Source of the DNA: Cacconaster sp964598495
Lineage (GTDB): Bacteria > Bacteroidota > Bacteroidia > Bacteroidales > UBA932
Length of the DNA stretch: 53,096 bases
Direction of reading: 5' to 3'
NCBI GenBank assembly: GCA_964598495.1
Contig: CAZRBY010000013.1
Location: forward strand, 1-53,096
Of this stretch, positions 1 through 9,811 are shown piece after piece. A program made the translations under genes and the position numbers. Position 1 is the first letter of the stretch. Each line of letters opens with the position of its first letter. The notes under the pieces are model-generated. The model was not told the DNA's origin, made no database searches, and worked only from the letters and a program-made list of their open reading frames with translations.

Positions 1-663
1 TTAACGTTTGCTGAATTGGAAGCGTTTCCTTGCGCCGGGCTGTCCTGGCTTCTTTCTCTCAACCTCGCGGGCATCGCGGGTGAGGAAGCCGTTGGACTTC
101 AATACAGGGCGATAAGCCTCTTCGTCAACTTTGCAAAGTGCGCGAGAAATCGCAAGACGGAGAGCTTCTGCCTGACCTTTTACACCACCGCCGTCGATGT
201 TGGCTTTGATATCAAAGTTGGCAACTGTACCTGTAAGATTGAGAGGTTGGTTAACAATATACTTCAGAGTCTCCTCTTTGAAGTACTCATCAATCGGTGA
301 GCCGTTGATGGTAATGTTACCTTTACCTGCGCTGAGATAAACGCGAGGAACAGCTAACGGCTTGCGCTCCAAGAGTTCTTTGGGCGTAGTGACTCTCTGT
401 CCACCGGGATAACCGGTGTGACTAAGATACTGCTTCTGAGTCATCTTGTTGCCGGTAAGGCGTACTTTGCCGGCGTTTAGCACAATAACGTTGTCACCGC
501 AATCCACATGGGGGGTGAAATTGGTTTTGTGCTTTCCGCGAAGCATAACCGCAATTTTGGCAGCGAAACGACCAAGAACCTGATCCGTAGCATCAACCAC
601 TACCCACTCTTTGTTTACGGTAGCGCTGTTAGCTGAGATTGTCTTGTAACTTTGTGTGTCCAC
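1..663 (-). CDS. Chimeric ribosomal protein ORF: L13 N-terminus fused in frame to S9 C-terminus
   Basis: Codons 1-102 match ribosomal protein L13 (NKEWVVVDATDQVLGR, NFTPHVDCGDNV, HTGYPGGQR). From about codon 103 the protein is S9 (AVPRVYLSAGKGNITING, GQAEALRLAISRAL) and ends with the S9 tail ERKKPGQPGARKRFQFSKR. L13 is normally about 150 residues and S9 about 130, so roughly 48 C-terminal L13 residues, the spacer and about 11 N-terminal S9 residues are missing, near 200 bases in all. The junction lies near base 357, at a CGCAAGCC-like stretch that both parent genes could share. I chose the GTG at 661-663 as start because L13 homologues begin there (VDTQSYKTISAN) and because an upstream TTG at 703-705 overlaps the promoter. 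Both genes are essential, so an assembly collapse is likelier than a true fusion. Identification of both halves is firm. Confidence 0.85.
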   Translation of the reverse strand: MDTQSYKTISANSATVNKEWVVVDATDQVLGRFAAKIAVMLRGKHKTNFTPHVDCGDNVIVLNAGKVRLTGNKMTQKQYLSHTGYPGGQRVTTPKELLERKPLAVPRVYLSAGKGNITINGSPIDEYFKEETLKYIVNQPLNLTGTVANFDIKANIDGGGVKGQAEALRLAISRALCKVDEEAYRPVLKSNGFLTRDAREVERKKPGQPGARKRFQFSKR

Positions 664-702
664 TGTGTTGGTATTTAAGTTTATATAAAATTTTGGGGGC
701 TG

Positions 703-733
703 CAAAGGTAAACAATTTTCTTAAATTGACAAA
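703..733 (-). promoter_or_regulatory. Bacteroidota-type promoter for the rplM/rpsI unit
   Basis: On the minus strand a TTTG (complement of 730-733) is followed after 19 bases by TACCTTTG (complement of 703-710), matching the -33/-7 promoter of Bacteroidota. Transcription would start near 696, giving a leader of about 30 bases to the GTG start at 663. The -33 element lies inside the end of pfkA, so the ribosomal unit can be transcribed independently. Confidence 0.7.
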
Positions 734-1704
734 ATACGTGCAATATCATACCAAGATTTGTTGATCTCGTTGTGGCGCGAGCAGGCCAAATCAAACGTAG
801 TATATTCTATCTTATCATTGACAAGGCCCACCATTACCCCTTTATGACCGTCAAGCAGAGCTTTAACTGCGCCGTGGCCGAGAAGACTGGCGCGCACCCT
901 GTCACTACAGCTTGGAGATCCACCTCTCTGAATATGCCCGAGTGTGGTAACTCTGGTTTCATAATCCGGCAAACGTCTCTTAACTTGGGCCGCAATCTCA
1001 GCCGCGCCCCCTGCTTCATCCCCTTCTGCCACGATTACTATTCCGGAAGTCTTGTTTTTACGACGTTCATTTAGCAAATAGTCACAGAGTTTCTTGATAT
1101 CGGTAGGATATTCGGGCACCAAAACTGCTTCAGCTCCCGTACCGATGGCAGTATGCAAAGCTATGAAGCCCGCATCACGACCCATTACCTCCACAAAAAA
1201 GACCATATTGTGGGAATCCGCGGTATCGCGTAGTTTGTCGATTGCTTCAAGCGCAGTATTGATAGCCGTATCAAAACCGATAGTGTAATCAGTGCCAAAA
1301 ATGTCATTATCGATAGTTCCCGGGATTCCTACAACAGGAAAATCGAACTCTTTGAAAAGATCGTTTGCGCCCCTGAAAGAACCATCACCACCGATAACCA
1401 CCAAAGCATCAATACCCACATCACGCATATTTTCCACAGCAAGTCTGCGTACCTGGGGATCATTAAACTCCGGACATCTGGAGGATTTGAGCATGGTACC
1501 ACCCTGTGAAATTATCTTGGATACGGAGTGAGTCTGCATCCCCATAAACTGCCTTTCGACGAGGCCGGTATAGCCTTTACGAATACCTACCACTTCGCAA
1601 TGGTAGAATATGGCCGAGCGTACAACCGCCCTGATTGCGGCATTCATACCTGGGGCATCACCTCCTGAGGTGAGTACACCTATTCTTCTGATTCTGCTTT
1701 CCAT
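721..1704 (-). CDS. pfkA: ATP-dependent 6-phosphofructokinase
   Basis: This cytoplasmic glycolytic enzyme phosphorylates fructose 6-phosphate to fructose 1,6-bisphosphate. The 327-residue length is normal for bacterial PfkA. The N-terminal nucleotide loop GVLTSGGDAPGMNAAIR, the GGDGSFRGA motif near residue 104, the catalytic PGTIDND motif near 129 and the substrate-binding MGRDAGF segment are all present. GGDGS, rather than the GGDDS typical of many PPi-dependent enzymes, favours ATP as donor. It is transcribed divergently from dusB and sits 16 bases before the L13/S9 ORF on the same strand, although that ORF has its own promoter. Confidence 0.96.
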   Translation of the reverse strand: MESRIRRIGVLTSGGDAPGMNAAIRAVVRSAIFYHCEVVGIRKGYTGLVERQFMGMQTHSVSKIISQGGTMLKSSRCPEFNDPQVRRLAVENMRDVGIDALVVIGGDGSFRGANDLFKEFDFPVVGIPGTIDNDIFGTDYTIGFDTAINTALEAIDKLRDTADSHNMVFFVEVMGRDAGFIALHTAIGTGAEAVLVPEYPTDIKKLCDYLLNERRKNKTSGIVIVAEGDEAGGAAEIAAQVKRRLPDYETRVTTLGHIQRGGSPSCSDRVRASLLGHGAVKALLDGHKGVMVGLVNDKIEYTTFDLACSRHNEINKSWYDIARILSI

Positions 1705-1723
1705 TCTAATAATATATTTTGGG

Positions 1724-1731
1724 CAAAAGTA
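1724..1731 (-). promoter_or_regulatory. Probable -7 element of the pfkA promoter
   Basis: The complement reads TACTTTTG, a perfect TAnnTTTG, 20 bases upstream of the pfkA ATG. No clear -33 TTTG is seen at the usual distance, so the site rests on the -7 element alone. Confidence 0.45.
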
Positions 1732-1752
1732 GTGTTTTTACTCTATAATATC

Positions 1753-1760
1753 TATTTTTG
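1753..1760 (+). promoter_or_regulatory. Probable -7 element of the dusB promoter
   Basis: TATTTTTG fits TAnnTTTG and lies 26 bases before the dusB ATG at 1787. The -33 region is only a T-rich run. It lies back to back with the pfkA -7 element, so the two divergent promoters overlap. Confidence 0.45.
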
Positions 1761-1786
1761 CAGATGATTTTCACCATTAGAGCCCG

Positions 1787-2767
1787 ATGAAGATTTCAAC
1801 TCTTGATCTAGGAGAGAAGCCACTACTGTTGGCGCCGATGGAGGATGTCACCGACGCCTCCTTCCGCTGCATCTGCAAGGAATATGGCGCAGATATGGTC
1901 TACACTGAGTTTGTTCCTTCTGACGGATTGATAAGAGATGCACGCAAGGCACTTGCGAAGCTTGTCGTCTATGACTATGAGAGACCGATAGGCATACAAA
2001 TTTATGGGCACATCCCCGAATCAATGGTGGAGGCTGCAATAATGGCGGAAGAAGCTCAACCTGAAGTTATTGATCTCAATTTCGGCTGTCCTGTCAATAA
2101 AATTGCCAAGCGCGGTGCGGGTAGCGGTATGATGCGCGAGCCCGACAAGCTCGTTGAAATTACCCGGAGGGTTGTGGATGCAGTTAAGCTTCCAGTGACA
2201 GTCAAAACGCGCCTCGGCTGGGATGAGGAGTCAAAAATCATTGTAGAGCTTGCTGAAAGGTTGCAGGATGTGGGTATTGCTGCATTAACTATCCACGGGC
2301 GCACCCGCTCTCAACTTTATAAGGGAGAAGCAGACTGGACCCTTATCGGTGAGGTCAAGCGTAACCCCAGAATGCATATTCCCATTATCGGTAACGGCGA
2401 CATTACCACTCCGGAAGAGGCTGCACAAGCCTTTGAAAGGTACGGAGTGGATGGAATAATGATAGGCAGGGCAAGTTTCGGCCGTCCCTGGATATTCAGG
2501 GAAATCCGTCACTTTATCGACACCGGAGAGAAACTTCCACCAATGGGCGTTGCCGAGAAAGTAGAGCTTGCAAAGAGACACCTTGCCAAATCCATCGAGG
2601 TAAAAGGCGGAAGGGTTGGCCTTCTCGAGATGCGACGCCACCTCAGCTGCTATTTCAAAGGACTGGAGAATTTTAAGGAGACAAGGTTAAAGCTTGTTAC
2701 GAGCAATGATCTGGAGGAAATTGTTTCCATTCTCGATTTTATTAAAGATAATTGGCAGGAAAAATAG
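1787..2767 (+). CDS. dusB: tRNA-dihydrouridine synthase, DusB-like
   Basis: This FMN-dependent cytoplasmic enzyme reduces uridine to dihydrouridine in tRNA D-loops. The TIM-barrel FMN-binding start (LLLAPMEDVTDASFR, residues 13-27) is followed by the catalytic motif NFGCPVNK with Cys101, then KTRLGWD, TIHGRTRSQLYKG and the phosphate-binding NGDI...GIMIGRASFGRPW. The length (326 residues) and the C-terminal helical domain with MRRHLSCYFKG fit DusB. The start at 1787 follows a -7 promoter element by 26 bases. The gene ends in TAG, which shows that amber codons are ordinary stops in this genome. Confidence 0.93.
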   Translation: MKISTLDLGEKPLLLAPMEDVTDASFRCICKEYGADMVYTEFVPSDGLIRDARKALAKLVVYDYERPIGIQIYGHIPESMVEAAIMAEEAQPEVIDLNFGCPVNKIAKRGAGSGMMREPDKLVEITRRVVDAVKLPVTVKTRLGWDEESKIIVELAERLQDVGIAALTIHGRTRSQLYKGEADWTLIGEVKRNPRMHIPIIGNGDITTPEEAAQAFERYGVDGIMIGRASFGRPWIFREIRHFIDTGEKLPPMGVAEKVELAKRHLAKSIEVKGGRVGLLEMRRHLSCYFKGLENFKETRLKLVTSNDLEEIVSILDFIKDNWQEK

Positions 2768-2770
2768 TTT

Positions 2771-2880
2771 TGAGTATGTAGTGTGCAGTATGTAGTGTAA
2801 TTATTTGTGGCTAGTTATGGTTAGTTTTAAGTTCTGAGTATATAGTGGGTAGTGTGTAGAAAGTAGGAGAATATGGAGTA
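2771..2880 (+). repeat. Low-complexity intergenic repeat (GAGTATGTAGTGTG-like words)
   Basis: The dusB-lpxK gap holds degenerate iterations such as GAGTATGTAGTGTGCAGTAT and GAGTATATAGTGGGTAGTG. Closely similar sequence occurs, inverted, at 11951-12030 and again at 49409-49530. It has no coding potential that I can see. Confidence 0.6.
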
Positions 2881-2974
2881 ATGATATTTGATTTGAAAAG
2901 TCAAGAGCGATTGGAAATTAGAAGTTAAGAGAATATAACTCCAAAGCCAACAGCTATTGACCAACCGCCAACGA

Positions 2975-2982
2975 TAGTTTTG
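2975..2982 (+). promoter_or_regulatory. Possible -7 element of the lpxK promoter
   Basis: TAGTTTTG fits TAnnTTTG and ends 10 bases before the lpxK ATG at 2993, which would give an almost leaderless mRNA. A TTG at 2957-2959 is 15 bases upstream, shorter than the usual spacing, so the call is tentative. Confidence 0.35.
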
Positions 2983-2992
2983 AATATTAAAA

Positions 2993-4066
2993 ATGATAAG
3001 AAGTAAAATAATACTGTTTCCCTATTATCTGACGTTGAAGATGAGGAATCTTCTTTACGACAAGGGTCTCTTTAAATCACAACAGTTTGATGTACCTGTG
3101 ATATCAATAGGAAATATAACAGTCGGTGGAACAGGAAAAACACCGACAACCGAACTGATAGTGCGCATTCTCAAACCTCAACACAAGGTAGCAGTTCTCT
3201 CACGCGGGTACAAACGCAAAACAAGAGGATTCAGAATAGTTGACACCGACTCCACTGCAAGTGAAGTCGGAGACGAACCGCTGCAGATTAGAAAAAAGTA
3301 TGAAGATGTAATCGTGGCTGTGGATGCCAACCGCAAAAGGGGTATCACACAATTACTCGCACTGCCTCAGGAAATGCGTCCGGAAGTAATTGTATTGGAC
3401 GATGCTTATCAGCACAGAAAAGTGCGTCCCTCTAAGAACATACTCCTGATAGATTACAACAGACCCCTGTTTAGGGATAACCTTCTGCCCATAGGTCGCC
3501 TTAGGGATCTGCCGGAACAGATACGCAGGGCAGATGCCATCGTAATCACCAAAAGTCCCGAACACCTCGACGAATGGGAGCGTGACACCATTAAGAAAGC
3601 CAACCGCATTAATGATGACTGCCCCTGCTTCTTCGCCAGAATCAAATACTGCCCAATAGAACCGATATTCGCCGAAGAGGGAGACAAGAGATACATCTAC
3701 TCCAAAGAGGTGGGACTCTTTACCGGCATAGCCAATGTGAAACCGCTGTTAATGCACCTTTCGGACATCTATGAGCAAATTACCCACACATCATACGGAG
3801 ACCACCACGAATTTACACGAGGTAACATCCGCGATATCGAATATTTCGCAAGAAGCAATCCGCAATCTATGTTACTGACCACAGAAAAGGATGCCCAAAG
3901 ACTTGTCTCAAACAGGCATATCTCACCCGAACTCAAAAAACGTCTCTTCTACATTCCCATAGAGACCGAATTTCTCACCATTGAAGAGGGCTACCATTTC
4001 CGTAATCTTATCACAGGCTGCATGCCTGCAAGCACTGCTACCGGCAGCACTTTGTTCGAGTTTTAA
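2993..4066 (+). CDS. lpxK: Tetraacyldisaccharide 4'-kinase
   Basis: LpxK is an inner-membrane kinase that phosphorylates the 4' position of the lipid A disaccharide, forming lipid IVA. The diagnostic segment VPVISIGNITVGGTGKTP contains the Walker A loop GGTGKTP (residues 45-51). The family motifs LSRGYKRKTRGF, GDEPLQI, VIVLDDAYQHRKV and LLIDYNRPLFRDNLLPIGRLRD follow in the expected order. The 357-residue length is typical. An N-terminal hydrophobic stretch (IILFPYYLTL) fits the membrane-anchoring helix of the family. It stands alone between dusB and a convergent SusC/D pair, from which a strong hairpin separates it. Confidence 0.94.
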   Translation: MIRSKIILFPYYLTLKMRNLLYDKGLFKSQQFDVPVISIGNITVGGTGKTPTTELIVRILKPQHKVAVLSRGYKRKTRGFRIVDTDSTASEVGDEPLQIRKKYEDVIVAVDANRKRGITQLLALPQEMRPEVIVLDDAYQHRKVRPSKNILLIDYNRPLFRDNLLPIGRLRDLPEQIRRADAIVITKSPEHLDEWERDTIKKANRINDDCPCFFARIKYCPIEPIFAEEGDKRYIYSKEVGLFTGIANVKPLLMHLSDIYEQITHTSYGDHHEFTRGNIRDIEYFARSNPQSMLLTTEKDAQRLVSNRHISPELKKRLFYIPIETEFLTIEEGYHFRNLITGCMPASTATGSTLFEF

Positions 4067-4104
4067 CTCACTCATTACTTCATACTTGGAACTCAAAACT
4101 AATT

Positions 4105-4138
4105 AAAGGAGGGGCGACTAAAAAGTCACCCCTCCTTT
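4105..4138. terminator. Bidirectional rho-independent terminator between lpxK and susD
   Basis: AAAGGAGGGGCGACT pairs with AGTCACCCCTCCTTT across a short AAAA loop with one mismatch. A-rich and T-rich flanks on the two sides allow it to work for the two convergent genes. Confidence 0.8.
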
Positions 4139-4159
4139 AAACTTTGCCTTTAGGCAACA

Positions 4160-6229
4160 TTACTGCTCCCAGCCGGGATTCTGGTAGATTGTGTAGTTAT
4201 TGCCGGTAGCGATAGACTTCTCTTTGTACTGGTTTATAACATCAGTACAGATAGGCTCAAGATAATTCCGCACATCGACATTGCGTGCATCAAAATCCTT
4301 AAAGTTCTGAGGCACAAGGAAACCGCGCATCTCGCTATAGTTAGAGCCGTTGAAGAAAACTCTCGGACCAAGCACGATTGAACCATCTGCATTCACCTTT
4401 TCGATGTGGCGTACAGAAACTATGTTTTTATTGGATTCTGTGAGAAGGTTATAACCAACTCCGTTTTTTGTCCTCTTTAAGTTGGTAATTTGTGTGGGAT
4501 TGTCTGCTGGTTTATTGCGTGCAAGGTCAAGCTCAACCCATCCACCTACCCCAATGTCAGGGTTGTTGGTAGAAAGCATCAGCTCAAGCCATCCCCAGCG
4601 ACGAATATCGAGGGTACGGACACTCTCCATAAAGAACTCCATACGACGCTCACGACGAATCTCCCACATAAGAGGAGAACAAAAACCACGTGTGTTGTAA
4701 CCGAGGGTGGTCTTCTGGATATTAGAAGTTCTCTCAGGATCATTCATATTGCTAACCATTGCAAGCGTAAGGGGAGCTGTCTTCTTAACGCCTTTATCAA
4801 TTGCGACCTTGTCGAGAGGGCGGCTGCGTATGGCGTTAATAGATTTGTCGAGGTCAGCCTGGGTAACGGCCGTACCACCGAAGAAATCAGCCAAGATAGC
4901 TTTTGCCTCAAGCCAGTTGAGAACGGTCTCGGCATAACGGATGCAAGGGAAACCGTTTTCATTGGTATTGGAGTTGTAATATGCAGGAGAAGTACCGCCT
5001 TTCCAGAAGTAGTCACAACCTTCACGGTCGATGAACTTCAGAACGTAGAGACCTGTAGGCGTTGTCCATGTTTCGTCAAGGAACGAAGCCTCAAAACGGG
5101 GGTCACGGGTAACAACCATATCCTGCATACGGAAACTCTCTACATTCTCAACGGTTGAAGAGTTGTAGGGACGTCCGTCCTGGCAAATCCATGCCTTCAA
5201 AGTAGCGAAGTTACCTGAAGTACGCTGGGCTTCACGTGCATTGTTTCCACCTGAATATGAAGCATAGCAGTGTTGAGCACTATTGTTAATGGATTTATTA
5301 TAAACACGGTAGAGAAGAACCTCATTGGCCGAACCTGTAAGGGTAGTGAAGAGGGTTCCAAACAGTGTGCGGAAATCTTTGTTGAAGCCATACTTGCCTG
5401 AATTGATAGTAACGGCTGCGTAGTCCACAGCTGCCTGAAGATAGGTCTTTGCGTGACCGTCAATATCCGAACAAGTCTTTAGGGCCTCATCATTTTTGTG
5501 ATAAGTAAGCCATGAACCTTCGAAAAGCATACAGCGTGCCGCAACGGTTGCAACAACATGTTTGTTGATATAGTCAATTCCGTCATTATCGCGTACGTTT
5601 TTAATAGCATAGTCAAAGTCGGCCTTTACCTGGTCCATCACATAGGTTCGGGGGTCACGATCTTTGAACTGAGCATCAATATCAGCTGATGCAACCTGCT
5701 TGTCATAGTAAGGAATGTCACCGAAAGATTGTACGAAACGGCTGTAGTCCCATCCGCGGAGGAATCGGGCAACGCCCATCCAGTGACCGTAAGCCTCATC
5801 ATTCAAAAAACCTTCCTCTTTCATCCTATCGAGACGCTCAATAAGTAGGTTCCATTTGCGTATATAAGCATAATTCCAAGGAGCTGATCCGCGACGTGAA
5901 AGCCAGGTGCCACGATAGGCTGTTGACTCGTTGCGATACCAGTTGTCTGCTGGGACTGAGAGAAGGATGTTGGGCTGTTCTCCGGTAAGGGTGCGGTCGT
6001 CATTATAAGGAGTCGCGTACACCTCAGGGGCATAAACCGAACCCCAGTTGTCAGAATAGCCGCTGAAATAGTAAGCGTATGCTCCATTGACAAATAGGCG
6101 GACATTACCTTCTGATCTCCAGTAGGTATTGTCATCCAAATCCACCAAAGAGCTACGCTCAAGGAAATCGTTACAGCTTGTCGGAACAAGCAGAACGAGA
6201 GCCATCAAAAAATATAATATCTTTTTCAT
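4160..6229 (-). CDS. SusD/RagB-family nutrient-binding outer membrane lipoprotein
   Basis: This is a surface-exposed lipoprotein that caps a SusC-type TonB transporter. The signal peptide MKKILYFLMALVLLVPTSC ends in a lipobox with Cys19, followed by the SusD-like start NDFLERSSLVDLDDNTYWRSEGNVRLFVNGAY. SusD hallmarks include ARFLRGWDY near residue 155, RCMLFEGSW, the ETVLNWLEAKAI block and ERRMEFFMESVRTLDIRRWG towards the C-terminus. At 689 residues it is longer than the 500-600 typical of the family. It starts 15 bases after the SusC gene and was surely co-transcribed with it. No glycosidase or lyase lies beside it and the near neighbours are peptidases, so the substrate could be peptides, as for RagAB, rather than a glycan. 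That last point is inference. Confidence 0.93.
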   Translation of the reverse strand: MKKILYFLMALVLLVPTSCNDFLERSSLVDLDDNTYWRSEGNVRLFVNGAYAYYFSGYSDNWGSVYAPEVYATPYNDDRTLTGEQPNILLSVPADNWYRNESTAYRGTWLSRRGSAPWNYAYIRKWNLLIERLDRMKEEGFLNDEAYGHWMGVARFLRGWDYSRFVQSFGDIPYYDKQVASADIDAQFKDRDPRTYVMDQVKADFDYAIKNVRDNDGIDYINKHVVATVAARCMLFEGSWLTYHKNDEALKTCSDIDGHAKTYLQAAVDYAAVTINSGKYGFNKDFRTLFGTLFTTLTGSANEVLLYRVYNKSINNSAQHCYASYSGGNNAREAQRTSGNFATLKAWICQDGRPYNSSTVENVESFRMQDMVVTRDPRFEASFLDETWTTPTGLYVLKFIDREGCDYFWKGGTSPAYYNSNTNENGFPCIRYAETVLNWLEAKAILADFFGGTAVTQADLDKSINAIRSRPLDKVAIDKGVKKTAPLTLAMVSNMNDPERTSNIQKTTLGYNTRGFCSPLMWEIRRERRMEFFMESVRTLDIRRWGWLELMLSTNNPDIGVGGWVELDLARNKPADNPTQITNLKRTKNGVGYNLLTESNKNIVSVRHIEKVNADGSIVLGPRVFFNGSNYSEMRGFLVPQNFKDFDARNVDVRNYLEPICTDVINQYKEKSIATGNNYTIYQNPGWEQ

Positions 6230-6244
6230 TGTCTTAAGCGATAA

Positions 6245-9200
6245 TTAGAATGTTAACTGAACACCGAATGAAGCACTCTTGAATCCAGGAGCACCAACAC
6301 CCGTACGACCTGAGTTGTAGTTGTCTGAGTTGAGGTATGAGTAACCCGGGATCTCTTCGACGTCTACTGGAAGACCGTTAAGCTTATCAAATGTGAGGAA
6401 GTTCTCAAGAGAAACGTAAACACGAAGCTTATCTATGAAAGCCTTCTTGGTTATCTTATCAGGAATGGTGTATCCGAGAGTTACGTTTTTGAGTCTGAGG
6501 TATGCCATATTGAGTAGATACCTGTCACAAACTTGCATATTAAAGCCTGTTGCACTTGAATAGAGGTTATTGGCACGAGGATAGAAAGCATCATATTTTG
6601 CATCTATCACATTGCCGCTTGCATCGAGAGTCTCGTACCAGAAGTTGCCTGCAATAGCTTGTGCCATAGCACCGTCAGAAGAGTTGAAACCGGGTATTGT
6701 GAGAGCTGAACCACCCCACAAATCGCGTTTTCCGATACCCTGCCAGAACATCGAGAAATCAAATCCTTTCCAACCAAGGTCAACACGGAAGCTATACTCG
6801 TAACGGGGAGTGGTATTACCGATAACATCGAGGTCACCGTAACCCGGGATATCATTGCCGTCGGCGTCTTTCATTTTATAGAGCTGTGAACCGTTATCGA
6901 TTACACCGTCACCGTTAAGGTCTTTGAATCTCACGTCACCCGGGCCCGAAATGGCACTGCCTGAAGTAATCTTGCCCTGTGAAGCATAACCTTTGACATT
7001 CTGGTAGTACTTACCATATTTGTCGGAGGCAACAAGTTTTTCGAGTTGAGCCCACTGACCGGGCTGGAGACCAAAGTCATCCCATGTGTAAAGATCGTCA
7101 ACACGATAACCCCAGATTTCACCATAGGTTTTACCGTTGTACCAACCACCGATGCCAAGTGCTGAGCCATACTCAGAGATGATGGTTTTAGCATCTGAAA
7201 TAGATCCGGAAGCCGAGAAGCTGAAGCCATTGTCAAATATCTTACGATAGCTTACCGATGCTTCCCAACCTCTTGTGCGGAGAGAACCAAAGTTACCGTT
7301 GGGAGGGGGAGAACCGAGGTTATAACCGAGACCCTCCATTCCCACGATCATATTCTTGGTATCTCTCTGGTACCATCCGAGTACAAATTCAACCTGGTTG
7401 AAGAGCGAGAACTCGAGACCGAAGTCAAGAGTTACAATGTCCTGCCAGGTAATGTCGGAAGCTACAAGATTCGGGGTTGCATAGGCATTATCCTTTGCGC
7501 CATTGTGGATCCAATATGTGGTCTGTGAGCTAATCAGAGGGATATACTGTGAACTGGAAACGGTCTGGTCACCGATTGTACCCCATGATGCACGGAGTTT
7601 CATTGAGGAGAGAACATGAGAAATGTCCTGCATCCAAGGCTCCTGACTTACACGCCAGCCGGCGGAGACTGAAGGGAACCATCTCCACTTCAGATGAGTA
7701 GGGAATTTGGAAGAACCGTCATAACGGAGGTTTGCCTCAAGAAGGTACCTCTCCTTATAGTTGTAGTTTACACGGCCGAAGAAACCGAGAGTAGAACTCC
7801 ACGAGTTGGTACCGCCTGTGGTCTCAGTTCCGGTTGCAAGGGCAAACTGGGGATTGGTGATATCCATAAGGGTCATCTTTTTGCCCCATATGCCTGTATT
7901 TGTAAAATCCACTGCCTGCATTCCAAGCAAGAAATCAAACTTGTGACTATCAGCAAGTTTAAGTGAATAGTCAGTAGTTATGTTCCAGGTCTGCCTGATT
8001 GAGGTATATGAATTCTGGTAGTAAGAGTCGTAACTGGAAGTATAGTTCTGTACCGGAAGAGTCTGTGCAGTGATTGAGGGACCCAACTTGTTGTACTGAT
8101 CCCATTCGTTGTTTACGGTGACAAAATTTCCTTGAGCATCTTTTACTGCTTCAGCGCCACTCCAAAGGTTTGCTGCCCAATAGGTAATACCGGGGTTGAA
8201 CTCCTGGGAGTTGTTTACTGCGTAGGTGTAGTCAAGATTGATATCCCAATTCTTAACGGGAGTTACGGTGGCGCCAACATTCACACTGGTATAGTTGGTC
8301 TTTTTGTTGGCCTCATTAGCAGCACCCATCTCATAAACCTGGTTGCGGAGAGAGTTGCCATACTCATCGGTAGGAGTCAAAGGATAGGTAGGTCCCCAGC
8401 GGAATAGATAATACCAAGGGTCAGCCGTAGTAGAGTTGGTAGAGAATGCCCAAGACTTGTTTGAATTGGTGTACATCATACCGGCATGAACATTAAAGAA
8501 GTCATTGACCTGGGTTGATAGTCTCACATTGGCATTGTAACGGGTGAAGTCGTCATACTCCGTCGGCTTCAACATACCGCTCTGGCCGAGATAACCGAGG
8601 CTGATATTGAAATTAGTCTTGCCGGTCTTACCCTGAACAGAGAGATTGTGACTCTGTGTTGGGGCACCCTGATTGATCATATAAACATAGGGATCGTAAG
8701 TACGTACACCGATCTTGCGATTGGAAGAATCGATATACCAGTCACGACCATAAACCATAGGAGCATAAGGATCGAGGGTGGCACCATATTTTTCTTTCCA
8801 TGCAACTGCGGCATTATAACCTGCGCGGTCGATAAGCCAGAAAGCACCGACGGGAGTAAAAGTCTTGAGACGCTCAGCTGCCTCTACCGTGTAGTGAAGA
8901 GCATCAACATCAGCAATACCGTCAGTATCCGTAAGACTCTGGAATGAGAAGTTAGCTGAATAGTTAACCTTGATAGTCTCGGTCTTAGCACCCTTCTTGG
9001 AGGTAATGAGAATAACACCAAATGCTGCTTTTGCACCATAGATGGAAGCTGAAGCAGCGTCTTTCAACACTGAAATAGACTCAATGTCATCAGGGTTTAC
9101 GAGGTTGATGGAAGGAATCTCCACGTTGTCCAAAAGGATGAGGGGAGATGAGCCACCATAGTATGAGCCTACGTGGCCACGGATGCGGAACAGTGGATCG

Positions 9201-9694
9201 GAACCAACCTCGGTAGAACCTACACGTACGGTCAAACCGGGGGTCATACCCTAGAGACCACGGCCGACGTCGGCTATAGGACGGCTTTCGAGTGCCTGTG
9301 AAACATTCACAGCTGCAACAGCACCTGTCAAGTTTTCCCTTCGTTGCGTACCGAAACCTACAACAACGGCATCCTCCAGAAGCATTGCGTCTTCCTGAAG
9401 AACCACATCGATAGTGCTTCTGCCGTTTACGGGAACGGTAAGATCCCTATAACCCATGCAGGAAAAGACAAGAGCGCCGTTCCTGGGGGCCGGAAGCGAA
9501 TAGACACCATCAAAATCGGTAGATGTTCCCTGACGTGTACCCTCTACGAGTACGTACGCGCCAACAATCGGCTCTCCCTTACTGTCGGAAACCTTACCGG
9601 TAACAGTAATGTTCTGAGCCCACATTGTTCCCATTGATAGGAGCAATGCACACACGGCCGCAAAGATGCGGCCTAGTTTATTAGAAACGAACAT
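6245..9694 (-). pseudogene. SusC/RagA-family TonB-dependent transporter interrupted by an in-frame amber codon
   Basis: Read continuously, this is a full SusC protein of about 1149 codons: signal peptide (ending MGTMWAQ), carboxypeptidase-regulatory-like domain (NITVTGKVSDSKGEPIVGA, residues 27-110), plug (EDAVVVGFGTQRRENLTGA; then FRIRGHVGS, PLILLDNVEI, SISVLKDAASASIYGAKAAF) and a barrel ending in SASFGVQLTF. Codon 148 (complement of 9251-9253) is TAG. It falls in the conserved SusC segment L-Q-G, where CAG for glutamine is expected, so one C-to-T change explains it. The reading frame is otherwise undamaged over 3.4 kb, so this is either a very recent loss, a phase-variant subpopulation or a sequence error. 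A downstream ATG (9245-9247) would give a product without signal peptide. TAG is used as a true stop elsewhere here (dusB, the AspT-like gene). Confidence 0.88.
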
Positions 9695-9811
9695 AAATGA
9701 AATTTTAGGTTAATAAAATGTTTTTAGTTTTAAGTTATTGCACAATTAGCTGTTAGTAATTTCATTAGGTTAGCGTACGGACAGAGCCGAAAGTCCACAT
9801 GTACACATCCG

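Noticed and set aside
9251..9253. Amber codon recoded as glutamine genome-wide
   Set aside because: dusB and the AspT-like gene end in TAG where their families end, and no other core gene has internal TAG, so a changed code is not supported.
4160..9694. Glycan polysaccharide-utilisation locus
   Set aside because: No carbohydrate-active enzyme, sulfatase or hybrid two-component regulator is found near the SusC/D pair.
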